A stretch of DNA of 64,000 nucleotides from Allium sativum (Eukaryota > Streptophyta > Magnoliopsida > Asparagales > Amaryllidaceae): positions 53,008,501 to 53,072,500 of the forward strand of contig CM060911.1 in NCBI GenBank assembly GCA_030737875.1, given 5' to 3'. Positions 9,071-21,638 of this stretch are shown in pieces. The notes beneath the pieces were generated by a model that was not told where the DNA came from, did no database searches, and worked only from the letters and a program-made list of their open reading frames with translations. The position numbers and the translations under genes were made by a program. Positions within the stretch are counted from its first letter, which is position 1; each line of letters starts with the position of its first letter.

Positions 9071-11683
9071 TATATTCTTAAAAAAATATTCTAACTCCTT
9101 AAATTTCCGGGAAAATTCGCCATAACCTCCTTTGTATCGGGAGCATCGGGAAAATCCCCAAACCCGCCACACAGGCCTATCCATTCAAAAGGAAAATGTT
9201 TTGAATTTATTTCCTTTTTAAAATATCTCCTATTTATATATATTTCAATTTATAAATATTCCTTATTTATAAATATTCAAATTTATAAATATCTCTTATT
9301 TATAAATCTTCCATTTATAAATATTCTATTTTCACTATCACTTTGAAAATCCCCTTATCAACATTTCGGTATGTTATGGTATTCAATCATATCAAATCAC
9401 GATGTTCAATATCGTCCAAGCACATATAATCACCCACAGATTTTATATCACATCATATAACAATATATGAAAAATAATAAAATAACTGTTGAGGAATCCA
9501 GTCGAATTCCTCCAACCTGTCTCCCTGCATCCACAGATGTTACACAATATGATTATCATCACTTTCAATTCAATATAAATTATTCTGATAGCAGAATCAA
9601 TATACAAATATTTAACGATTTTTATATATATATATATATAATATTCACTAACTGACTATCAGTTCAATCAATCAACCAACACACAACAATCAACAGATGA
9701 TTAACAGTTCTAAAAATACATTATAAAAATATATCTGTTCAGAGTTGATGAGTTTTACTCACATTTGCAGTTCATCGTTAAAGAACGATAAACTGTTATT
9801 TGATTTGAATCAAACAGTTTATTTCGCCTTAAATTCCTACAATCCCCAATCCACTTCCAGTCAACTTCATTGTGAAGCTCTCGTCCATACGGTCCCAACG
9901 CAACTTACGGTTCGTCAATCTGACTTCGTACTAGCTAGATACGATTTATACAAGTTATTATAATTTAAAATTAAATAAAACTTTAAGTCAAGGTTATTGG
10001 GCCTTAACCTTTCCAAGCCCAACACCACTTCACAAAGCCTATACCCGCAAGTGCCTCCTTCTTCACCGAATACTTTTGCTCCAGTAACATCCAACTCCCT
10101 CCACTATTTTCATACGTTTGACCTCAAAATGCTCCCCCATCACCAACTTTAAAATCGAACAAAAAATACCACAAATCACCTCATAAAACCCTCTTTCATC
10201 TCCACCCCTTAATGTTCCATTCAATCTCCACAGAGTCACTTCCGTCGTTCACTCGTCGGATACCAGGTTGCGACAGCAACACCCATCGGACCCCTCAAGA
10301 CTACCATAAATCGAAACTGAATCCAACCACTAGCTCGAATTCAACACCCGTTCTTCAATCCGAGGCTCCATTCATCTATCGTTTCGAACCCTAGTTTACT
10401 GCTAGAGTTCCAGCACCGAAAATACCACATCGATCAACAGAAAAAGCATACTAAAATGAAGAGCAGGTTACAAGGATTCCTAATATACATGTATTAGGAT
10501 TTAAAGGATTTTATTTCTATTGTTTTGTGGGATTTTCTTTTGATCGAACCCTTTCTGTATTTGGTTGGTTTGGTACTTATAGGATGTTTTGTGGTAGGTG
10601 ATAATTGTGGTTGAGAACGAAGGCCGCATGGCCTATGCTGAACCATAGCAATGGAGGGGATATTTTGAATTTTATTTTTATAATTTATTTTCTCGATACC
10701 AAAAAAATCACCAAACTGGACTTGCAGCTAGAATTTGACATTACGGTCCCAACGAAACTGGTTTTGTTGAATTTCGACTTCGTATGCTCACACAGCGTAT
10801 TTTTAACTGTCAAATTACTATCTGTTTCTCACTCTAAAAATCCGTACGGCCACACAGTGACTCTAAAAATCACGAAACTGGAAATCTAACAACTATTTGA
10901 CATTGCGGATCTAATAAAATTAGTTTCGTCGAATTCCGACTTTGTATGCTCACACAGCGTATTTTTAAAGCTCTGGATGACCCATTAAATATATAAATAT
11001 ATTTAAATATTATTAAATTAAATATAAATAACTTTATATTTTCGCATATACTCACAGTGGAATACCCTACAGCTTTAGAATATCCCTATATGAATTTCCA
11101 ACTCGATATTCACTTCTGGGTCAACCCAATATTCGATTTATATTAAAAATCCCTTTTAAAAATATAAATAATTCCTTTATAAAATATAAAGGAATTCCAT
11201 AGCGACTTTTCTAAAATTTGATTTGGACGTGAATCAAAATCTATACGACGAAATCTCGAGTTTTCTCTTCCACTAGAAAGATATACTCCACCAGCTCCAC
11301 ACGTTTCTTGTTTCACAGAAATCCGACTTAAAACGAATCCTGTACATTCATTTGAAGTTCGAATCGCCAATTTACGAACTGCAGCGCCATTTCGAGCTCG
11401 ATTTTAGTTATAATATAATTATACGTTCAAACTGTCGTCGATTGAATATATTCGTCAATATAATTCAACTCTAAGCTGAATTGAATCTAAGTGACGACCC
11501 CGTTCATCGAATATTGTGATTTCCAATATTTTTTATTATTTCTGAATTAAATATATTATTTAATTATTTAATTAAATTATTTATTCCATATTATTTAATT
11601 AAACCTCTATTTAATTCACTACATCACGATATATATAATTAAATAAATTAATTATAATACCCCTGACAGTGCGGGTCATTACA

Positions 11684-13029
11684 TTCTTCCCCACTTAAAA
11701 TAATTTCGTCCTCGAAATTGCTAAGTTAGAGGACGACCCTATATATTGGAACTCCTAAGATTTGTTTACCCCTTATTTCTGATTTCTACAGAACCAATTA
11801 ATATCGACTAAAATATTAATTCTTCCGACTAACTAAAATTTTCAAAAATTCTGAAAATTTTCTAACACTTTAAATTTTCGGAAAATTTCGCCAGCACCTC
11901 CTTTGTACTGGTCAATAGCTCAAACTCCAACTCGCCTCTCTGGGCCTTCTTCAACCCAAAAGAAAATCAAAACGCCAAACGGCTTGCCAATTCGGCTCAT
12001 AAATTCCAAACTCATATAAAATATAAACTTGTACCTTTTTGTTGGGCATATCATTATATCACTATCATCTGTTATCAACTCGGCATATACAAATGCCATC
12101 CCAATCAACTCCAACCAAGTTATTCTTAACACAACCATTCGTTTATTCAAGCCGAATTTAATTTCAAATTCGAGTTTCAAATTCCAAACTCTCAACTTAT
12201 CATTTCAAATCCAAATCTAGATTATTCTCTAATCACTTCCAGTTTTTCTTAACCTATCATCTTAGGTTAAATTCTGGTTTATTATTTACTTTTACCATCC
12301 CATTCGAATTAACTTCACAAGTTAAATTTTAGAACTTAAATTCCCGGTTTTATTTCAAATCAATTTGAACTCATACTTCCAATTCAAAACCTTTGAATTT
12401 TCTAAACAACTTGTTTTCTCAAAACAATTCAAATCAAAATCTTTGGTAGTAATCCACCACTTAGAACTCGAAAATCGCACCGATGATACTGCGCAGTCAT
12501 CATCGGAATTATTTTCCAGCGACCCGAGTGATTTCAATACTATATCATTTCAAAACCATTACTGAATACTTCCATTTTGAAAACATTTCAAAATCTCCCA
12601 GGAACTTAAAATTTCCTTATTTTAAATTCCAAATCTGATTTAAATTCATATTTAATTTATCTTATTTCATATACTTTACTTATATGATTCTGATTGGTTA
12701 TATATAACCATTTCACTTTTATAATCTCATTCGATTATAATTACAACCAATATATCTAATATATGATAATATATTACATATCCATATTGTGTCGGTCCAT
12801 CGTATTCAAGTATTTATTTACTCCAACCGATACAGTGGATCAAACTCATCGACCAGAACTCATAAACAACTCAGCCAATGAATCTCCACAATATAAAACC
12901 ATTTTTATATCAAATACAAATACGCACTCGTATATATACACTCAACTCAATCTAGGGTATTACTAACCCTATCTCTATCGAGTCACGCCACAGAGCCAAG
13001 TAATTCTTAACTTAAGCTTTGATACCAAC
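11684..13029 (-). mobile_element. Element D internal region, non-coding
   Basis: 1,346 bp between the two LTRs. At the left edge a minus-strand polypurine tract (AGTGGGGAAGAA) abuts the LTR. At the right edge lies the primer-binding site. The frames of 60-90 codons inside are AT-rich, overlap on both strands and match no retroelement domain I know. I see no gene. Confidence 0.75.
13016..13027 (-). promoter_or_regulatory. Primer-binding site of element D
   Basis: The minus strand reads TGGTATCAAAGC, complementary to the 3' end of plant initiator Met-tRNA. It sits two bases from the LTR end at 13,030. This fixes the minus-strand orientation. Confidence 0.85.
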
Positions 13030-16000
13030 TGTAACGACCCCGATTTTCGGTAGGCTTTGCAACCGTCCCCATCCTCCAAAGCAGCAGGTAAAACCCACTG
13101 TGGCTTACACTGGTACCCCAATACCATATTTTACGGCCAACCTTTCGACTTCACAACCAACCCTACCAAAGGGACATGTAGGAGTAAGAGTCTCCCGTTC
13201 GCCACCTAACGAAAAGCGAGAACCCCCTATCATGCGACACATGCACTAAGCACGCAACATGGACTGGTGTGAGTAAAACAGTTTAAACATGTATATGAAC
13301 AAGTAAACGATATCTCATAAGACCACGCCGTAGAACGGAACGGGTTTTTCCCTTATGAGAATCAAAAATATCTTTATATCAAAAACCTTTTGATATTATA
13401 ATAATGTTTATGTACAAATAGATATCAACTAGCAGAAACGCTTTCATCTCACGTTCTACATATATAGTATACAATCAAAATCGCAAGTACGTATTGGATA
13501 ATGGATTTTCAACTATGACAAGGTATGGAACCACCTTCCGATCAGTGTACTCTAGGAACGATACACTGGAGTTCAACAAGAACATCTTGTAACTCAGCCA
13601 CACACCGACCACTCATTTCGCTTGAGTGTATCGAATGTACATCACCAACGGTTGGGATCAGCAACCGTTCCCGTATATATATGGGACAGCATTGATAGAT
13701 TTAAGAAACAAATGAATATTCTCTAGATAGGTGATTATACACCCTACTTCGGTGCGACCGACTTAGCCATGCTACCTGCCCGATTTCTGTCATTTACCGG
13801 TTGATGAGGCTAGAAGCTACGCTTTATCATTACATCAGATTCACTTCGAATGCTACATTGTCAAATCCATCGAAATCACTAATTGACGTTTACAACAGTA
13901 CATTACGTGTCCGCTAAACGAAGTTTCCTTCTCCGCTTCCACTCTTGGTACGGTAGAAGAAATCAATGTACGTGACCTTTCTGGAAATACTCTGTCAGAC
14001 ATCTATCTTCATTCACTTAAAATGTCACATCGTCATACCCGCCAAATCACAAATTGACTTATCCAAAAATAACACGGGTATACAGCTAAGAGAAACGAAT
14101 TCCTCCGCCACCAAACGTGAATACGTTTGAACAGATCAACTTACGCGATCCATTGGATATACTCTGTCAGACATTCATCCATACAAGTTGTCCTAGGACT
14201 GGACAAACCGGAGGCACTATTATGTAAACATGATAGCCCTTGCATTTTACTCGGTCTTCAATTATCTTTGGCATATATGATTCGCGACGCTTATGCCAAT
14301 ACAGAGTGGTTCTTCAAATAATAATCCAACCGGTCTCTCCATATTAACAACGTTAAAATGGTCAAAAACTTCGATAGTCTGTGAGTTAACTATCGAAGAA
14401 AAACAAGTGTGCAAACAATGATGTTATTTCCAGATGGAAATTATATCGAACAAACATCATTTAACATAAATCTCTTCTGTTCATTTATTTACTTATCTCA
14501 TGTTTCCCTATATTCAATATTTCTTATTTTCTTTTATCAGAAAACATTTCTGATTCTCGTTTGGAAAACATTTCCAAAACTCCTTTACGATCAAACCTTA
14601 CCATTTCTTAGTCAAGAAGGAAGTCACTCAAGTTGGGGTATAATTACCTCTCAGACCTTAACTGAACAACGTTATAACTTCGAAATGGTCAAAGTTTATC
14701 TTTTAATCTCTAACAACTTCTTTACGCCTTTCTCGGATTCAATTTTACTAACCCACTTCTATATTTAAAACATTAGTTATAACGATAACGTTATAATCCC
14801 TACTTTCGAATTATCTAACTTTAATTATAACTTCTATTCTTATTAGTGAATAATTAACCTAACACTTATTTATTTATAAATAAATAAATCTCTATTTAAA
14901 CACTGGAAAGTATAAGTACTTTCCCGAATTCGATATAATCGAATTTGCCGATTAACTCTCTTCGAGAAATCTCTATTTGATTAACTCTTCTTCGAATAAC
15001 CTATATTCGATTAACTCCTTCTCGAATAAACGATATTCGATAATCTCTCTTCGAATAACTAATATTCGATAACTCTTCCTTCTCAAATATCTCATATTTG
15101 AAAATCTCACTTCGATTAAACTATAATCGATTACTCACTTCGATTAAACTATAATCGATTACTCCCTTCGATGAAACTAACATCGATAACTCCTTTCAAT
15201 GAAACTAACATCGATAACTCCTTTCGATGAAACTAACATCGATATCTCCTTTCGATGAAACTAACATCGATAACTCCTTTCGATGAAACTAACATCGATA
15301 ACTCCTTTCGATGAAACTAACATCGATTAATTTAACTCGACGAACTTAACTCGACTAACTCGACTATCTTAACTTGGTTCGACCGATTCGATTCGATTAA
15401 CTAGGCTCGACTAACTTGGTTTAATTAACTCAACTTGATTAACTCCTATCGAATAACTAATATTCGATTTAACTCCATTCGTTTGACTCTAAATCGCAGC
15501 GATCACAAATGGTTACATCTGATTCCCTCAGGAAACATCCGACCGCCGTAGGCTGTTTACAGCCCTGCGAATTACGCTAGCAGTCGTACGAGATGGCAAC
15601 TTATCCTGAATAACCATGTTTGATTAGCTCTATCTCAAATAACTACGCTTGATTTACTCTAGTTCGTTTTAACTCTAATCGATTAACTCTAACTAATTAA
15701 CTCCAACTTGTTAACTCTAACTGATTAACTCTAACTGGTTAACTCTATTTGACTAACTCGACTTGACTAACCCCTTTCGAATAACATATTCGATTAACTA
15801 ACTTTCGAATACCATATTCGATTAACTAACTTCGAATACCATATTCGATTAACTCCTTTCGAATGTCTATATTCGATTAACTAACTTTGAATACCATATT
15901 CGATTTCTCCTTTCGAATGTCTATATTCGATTAACTAACTTCGAATACCATATTTGATTTCTCCTTTCGAATACCATATTCGATTAACTAACTTCGAATA

Positions 16001-19000
16001 CCATATTTGATTAACTAACTTCGAATACCATATTCGATTAACTCCTTTCTAATGTATATATTCGATTAACTAACTTCGAATACCATATTCGATTAACTAA
16101 CTTCGAATACGGTATTCGATTAACCTACTTCGAATACCATATTCGATTAACTACTTCGAATACCATATTCGATTTATCCTTTTTATAACGTTCATCCATT
16201 TTAAAAAGATCCCCTTTTAAGTAACGGTTCTTCACTTTATAAATGTTCTTTTAATAACGGTTTCCTTTTTATAACTTCTTTTCATTTACTAAATATTCCC
16301 TTTTCAATTCTATTTGTAAATGGTTTACAAATATTTCCTTTTTCTATTTTATTCTATTTGCAAATGGTTTGAAAATATTTCCTTTTTCTATTTTATTCTA
16401 TTTGCAAATGTTTTGCAAATATTTCCTTTTCAATTCTATTCTTAAAAAAATATTCTAACTCCTTAAATTTCTGGGAAAATTCGCCATAACCTCCTTTGTA
16501 TCGGGAGCATCGGGAAAATCCCCAAACCCGCCACACAGGCCTTTCCATTCAAAAGGAAAATGTTTTGAATTTATTTCCTTTTTAAAATATCTCCTATTTA
16601 TAAATATTTCAATTTATAAATATTCCTTATTTATAAATATTCAAATTTATAAATATCTCTTATTTATAAATCTTCCATTTATAAATATTCTATTTTTACT
16701 ATCACTTTGAAAATCCCCTTATCAACATTTCGATATGTTATGATATTCAATCATATCAAATCACGATGTTCAATATCGTCCAAGCACATATAATCGCCCA
16801 CAGATTTTATATCACATCATATAACAATATATGAAAAACAATAAAATAATTGTTGGGGAATCCAGTCTGATTCCTCCAACTTTTCTCCCTGCATCCACAG
16901 ATGTTACACAATATGATTATCATCACTTTCGGTTCAATATAATCTATTCTGATAGCAGAATCAATATATAAATATTTAACGATTTATATATATATATATA
17001 TATAATATTCACTAACTGACTAGCAGTTCAATCAATCAACCAACACACAACAATCAACAGATGATTAACAGTTCTAAAAAGACATTATAAAAATATAACT
17101 GTTCAGAGTTGGTGAGTTTTACTCACATTTGCAGTTCATCGTTAAAGAACGATAAACTGTTATTTGATTTGAATCAAACAGTTTATTTCGCCTTAAATTC
17201 CTACGAGCCCCAATCCACTTCCAGTCATCTTCATTGTGAAGCTCTCGTCCACACGGTCCCAACGCAACTTACGGTTCGTCAATCTGACTTCGTACTAGCT
17301 AGATACGATTTATACAAGTTATTATAATTTAAAATTAAATAAAACTTTAAGTAAAGGTTATTGGGCCTTAACCTTTTCAAGCCCAACACCACTTCACAAA
17401 GCCTATACCCGCAAGTGCCTCCTTCTTCACTGAATACTTTTGCTCCAGTAACATCCAACTCCCTCCACCATTTTCATACGTTTGACCTCAAAATGCTCCC
17501 CCATCACCAACTTTAAAATCGAACAAAAAATACCACAAATCACCTCATAAAACCCTCTTTCATCTCCACCCCTTAATGTTCCATTCGATCTCCACAGAGT
17601 CACTTCCTTCGTTCACTCGTCGGATACCAGGTTGCGACAGCAACACCCATCGGACCCCTCAAGACTACCATAAATCGAAACTGAATCCAACCACTAGCTC
17701 GAATTCAACACCCGTTCTTCAATCCGAGGCTCCACCTATCGTTTCGAACCCTATTTTACTGCTAGAGTTCCAGCACCGAAAATACCACATCGATCAACAG
17801 AAAAAGCATACTAAAACGAAGAGCAGGTTACAAGGATTCCTAATATACATGTATTAGGATTTAAAGGATTTTATTTCTATTGTTTTGTGGGATTTTCTTT
17901 TGATCGAACCCTTTCTGTATTTGGTTGGTTTGGTACTTATAGGATGTTTTGTGGTAGGTGAGAATTGTGGTTGAGAACGAAGGCCGCGTGGCCTATGCTG
18001 AACCATAGAAATGGAGGGGATATTTTGAATTTTATTTTTATAATTTATTTTCTCGATTTTCTACTTGTATGTGCCTTCTAAAAATCCCAGCGACCACATA
18101 CGATACCAAAAAAATCACCAAACTGGACTTGTAGCTAGAATTTGACATTACGGTCCCAACGAAACTGGTTTTGTCGAATTTCGACTCCGTATGCGCACAC
18201 AGCGTATTTTTAACTGTCAAAATACTGTCTGTTTCTCACTCTAAAAATCCGCACGGCCACACAGTGACTCTAAAAATCACGAAACTGGAAATCTAACAAC
18301 TATTTGACATTGCGGATCTAATAAAATTAGTTTCGTCGAATTCCGACTTCGTATGCTCACACAGCGTATTTTTAAAGCTCTGGATGACCCATTAAATATA
18401 TAAATATATTTAAATATTATTAAATTAAATATAAATAATTTTATATTTTCGCATATACTCACAGTGGAATACCCTACAGCTTTAGAATATCCCTATATGA
18501 ATTTCCAACTCGATATTCACTTCTGGGTCAGCCCGATATACGATTTATATTGAAATCCCTTTTAAAAATATAAATAATTCCATTATAAAATATAAAGGAA
18601 TTCCACGGCGACTTTTCTAAAATTTGATTTGGACGTGAATCAAAATCTATATGACGAAATCTCGATTTTGCTCTTCCACTAGAAAGATATACTCCATCAG
18701 CTCCACACGTTTCTTGTTTCACAGAAATCCGACTTAAAACGAATCCTGTACATTCATTTGAAGTTCGAATCGCCAATTTACGAACTGCAGCGCCATTTCG
18801 AGCTCGATTTTAATTATAATATAATTATACGTTCAAACTATCTTCGATTGAATATATTCGTCAATATAATTCAACTCTAAGCTGAATTGAATCTAAGTGA
18901 CGACCCCGTTCATCGAATATTGTGATTTCCAATATTTTTGATTATTTCTGAATTAAATATATTATTTAATTATTTAATTAAATTAATTATTCCCTATTAT

Positions 19001-19089
19001 TTAATTAAACCTCTATTTAATTCACTACATCACGATATATATAATTAAATAAATTAATTATAATACCCCTGACAGTGCGGGTCATTACA
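13030..19089 (-). repeat. Element D right (5') LTR
   Basis: 6,060 bp. The first about 230 bp (13,050-13,262) are unrelated to the matching end of the left LTR, apart from the terminal 20 bp. The rest aligns throughout. Hairpin array 1 lies at about 14,960-15,326, with two TCGATTA units and six TCGATG units instead of one and seven. Array 2 lies at about 15,775-16,175. A 49-bp insertion/deletion near 18,060-18,110 distinguishes it from the left LTR. Confidence 0.9.
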
Positions 19090-19094
19090 TTAAG
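19090..19094. repeat. Target site duplication of element D (right)
   Basis: TTAAG, identical to 5,473-5,477. Confidence 0.9.
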
Positions 19095-19346
19095 TGTTCC
19101 CTTAGTTAACTTAACCCTAACATCTGTTAAATTCACATGTTCTAATGGTTAAGTATTGTCCCTCCATGTTTTAACTTAACCTTGTTCATTTGGCACACCA
19201 CTATGGCTAAGTGTTCTGAGTTTACTTTTCTCCACCTTCTAGTCTAATTAAATTGGCTAAGTGTATTTTACTTAACCTCACCCACTTGTCTAGCTTAACT
19301 GTTTCTTAGCTTTTAAGTTATTCATTTAAAGCACCAACCACTCACA

Positions 19347-19532
19347 TTAGACAGATATTGTTGCGGTCACTGGATGTGCCGGTCAGATCCGGGTAGATTT
19401 ACACCGCAACTCAGTCTAACCTTAGATCCTTTTTAGGCTCAATGCTCTAACCACCCACATTAGATAGGTGTTGTTACGGTTGCTGGATTTGCAGGGCGGT
19501 TCCGGGCAGTCTTATACCGTAACTCAATCTAA
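19347..19532 (-). repeat. Two two-tier stem-loops with conserved core, LTR A
   Basis: Unit 1 has outer arms TTAGAC (19,347) and GTCTAA (19,414), and inner arms GTTGCGGT (19,360) and ACCGCAAC (19,403). Unit 2 has outer arms TTAGAT (19,460) and ATCTAA (19,527), and inner arms GTTACGGT (19,473) and ACCGTAAC (19,516). Both enclose a conserved core with CTGGAT and a GC-rich TCCGGG part. Element B has the same structure. Confidence 0.85.
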
Positions 19533-21212
19533 CCTCGGGTTAGGCATATCCGTATTTTCTACAATGTACATATTTCTCATTTAGGACAAATTATTCTTGT
19601 AAATTATTCCTAATTTACTTATGCCATAATTACTCTTTTATTGTACATTGTCAACATTTATTATTATGGCCCACTTTCCCTCTAAACCATGTTTATAAGA
19701 TTATACCAAAGTAAGTGTCATTAACCATGGTTATGCTAAACATGACAATTACATGTAATTTCAAGTTATTAATCAGAATAGGCTATAACCTACCTTCCCA
19801 AAATTGCTATAACAGTTATGCCTAAAATCACTATGCCACATATTTGGCGTTCCTAATAAGTTGTTAAGCCTATTCTAGACTTAATGTTCATATTTACATT
19901 TTTGGCCCAACCTCGATTAAATATCCAATTTTTCAATTCATGTTAGAACTAGATTTAATATTCTAGTTTACAATTTATGCCAAAACTAGACTCACATGCC
20001 AACTACATGATTTGCGGCCAATTAACAATTTACCATTATACGCCCAAGTCCAATATGCATGTAACATTTACTATTATAGCCAATTCATATTTATTATGCC
20101 AAATTATATAAATTAAGCTACGCCCAAATTCCCCCATCGTAGTCATATGTATAATATGATTTCAAAAGTTTCTAAGTACTTATGAAATGGAACTAGCAAA
20201 AGGATCAGGGGATAAGCACGAGAATTTGACATAAAAGAATAGGCATGCGAAAGCGAACCAATTACAAAGATAATGGTTCCAATAAGTTTGATGTACATAA
20301 CAGCGAATAGGAATAAACTAGACAAGCTTCATCATAAATATAAGATCAACATAATTTAGGGATAGGCATAGGTGATTTGGTCCAACATGATGCCAGTTCG
20401 GTGTACAACATGATTTGTAACCATAGTGTCATTGGCATACGCAACTAACCATACTAGTCAAAGGCAATTAACCACAATAGTCCTAGGCAATTAACCACAA
20501 AATAGTCCTAGGCAATTAACCACAATATCATAGTCATGGTTTCATAGTTATGAATCATGGGCGATTAAACACAATAGTCATGGATAATAGTCTTATAGTC
20601 ATAGGCGGTAATCTCATAGTCATGAGTCATAGGTGATTAGCCACAATTATCCTTGTCATAGTCATAGGCAATAGTTTTATGTTCACGGTCTTAGGCATAG
20701 GCATAGTCTTATGTTCACAGGCATCGGCATAGGCATAGTCTCATGTTCACAGTCATAGGCATAGGCATAGTCTCATGTTTACAGTCATAGGCATAGGCTG
20801 TTAACAATAGTTTCAACGTCATAATCGAGAATCAGATCCAGAGGCATATACAAGCATCGATTCAAACGAAAGGATTAGGCATATTCTTATATTCATTCAA
20901 TTACATGCCACAAATAGTTCTAGACGTTCAAATCTAAAAAGTAACTGACTTACATTGATCGGAGAAACGATAATCAAATAGCGTTGAGATGATTTTGCTA
21001 GGATTTTCACGACGTTGCCCGAAGCCGCTGAACTAGCCTTTGATCCTTTTCTTAACGCTCTAATCCTGATTTGAATCTCCAATTTGCAACTCCTAGTCGT
21101 AGTCTTCAAGAAATAGTCTTCGTATTTTATATTACTTTATTTATTTCAATTATTCCAAAGGCAGCATAAGGAGAGAATGAAATGGTGTAAAGAGAATGAG
21201 GCTAGAAGGCTG

Positions 21213-21220
21213 CTTATATA
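21213..21220 (-). promoter_or_regulatory. TATA box of element A LTR
   Basis: The minus strand reads CCTATATAAGCAGCC about 420 bp into the LTR. It is the likely Pol II promoter of the element. If so, U3 is short and most of the 4.4-kb LTR would be R-U5. Confidence 0.55.
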
Positions 21221-21303
21221 GGATTAGGCGGACGAATCTTGACTGAAAACGTAACCAGATACATTAGAATGAACCCAGGCTCAGAACTGGGTTCAAGCAC
21301 CAA

Positions 21304-21365
21304 GTCGACCCCCAGGTCGACCTGGTCCCTGGGAGGTCGACCATAGTGTCGACCCCCAGGTCGAC
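21304..21365 (-). promoter_or_regulatory. GTCGAC palindrome cluster, LTR A
   Basis: Five GTCGAC sites start at 21304, 21316, 21336, 21348 and 21360, i.e. spaced 12, 20, 12 and 12 bp. They lie about 90-150 bp upstream of the TATA box. The same arrangement occurs in element B. They may be regulatory-factor sites. Confidence 0.7.
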
Positions 21366-21638
21366 CAGGTCCTAGGCGGGAAAATTCCCGTCCAGTCTGC
21401 GCTGGCGTTTGAATTCGAATTCGAATTTTGAGCTGTTTTCGTTTCTGAAAATCTCTGAAACTTTGGAGGGTCATATCTCCCTCATACGGACTCCATTTTT
21501 CGAAAACTCAGACTCATTTCCAAGCAGAATTTCGAGACGAACGTAATGGCGCAACCCGTTTACCTTGATTCTTAATATATAATTTAATTCTGCCTTTATT
21601 TATGGTTTTAACATGTTATAAAAATACGGGGTGTTACA

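Larger units (their letters stand above)
5478..11683 (-). repeat. Element D left (3') LTR
   Basis: 6,206 bp. Matches the right LTR from about 5,905 onward. The outermost block 5,500-5,905 does not match the right copy. It carries three hairpin arrays (7,605-7,972, 8,410-8,820, 8,940-9,070), ATTTATAAAT repeats (about 9,225-9,330), and a duplicated U3 motif (10,738-10,815 and 10,898-10,975). A TATA-like CCTATAAG lies on the minus strand near 10,577. If it is used, about 5 kb of LTR would be transcribed R-U5. Confidence 0.9.
5478..19089 (-). mobile_element. Element D: giant-LTR retrotransposon derivative without coding capacity
   Basis: A complete insertion of 13,612 bp bounded by TGTAACGACC...GGGTCATTACA and the 5-bp duplication TTAAG. 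The LTRs are 5,478-11,683 and 13,030-19,089, about 6.2 and 6.06 kb, around an internal region of only 1,346 bp. The primer-binding site (13,016-13,027) and polypurine tract (next to 11,684) show it reads on the minus strand. No gag, protease, reverse transcriptase or integrase was recognised. It therefore resembles a large retrotransposon derivative (LARD) that would need proteins from another gypsy element. It sits inside the LTR of element A, so it is younger than A. LTR-LTR differences are roughly 2-3% by eye in one 360-bp stretch. Confidence 0.9.
19095..21638 (-). repeat. Element A left (3') LTR, second part
   Basis: Continuation of the LTR after element D, ending GGGTGTTACA at 21,638 next to the polypurine tract. 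Contents from low to high coordinate: further GGTTAAGT/ACTTAACC hairpins (19,109-19,181), two large stem-loops (19,347-19,419 and 19,460-19,532), a run of GGCATAG/TCATAG-type short repeats (about 20,560-20,800), a TATA box and a GTCGAC lattice. Confidence 0.9.
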
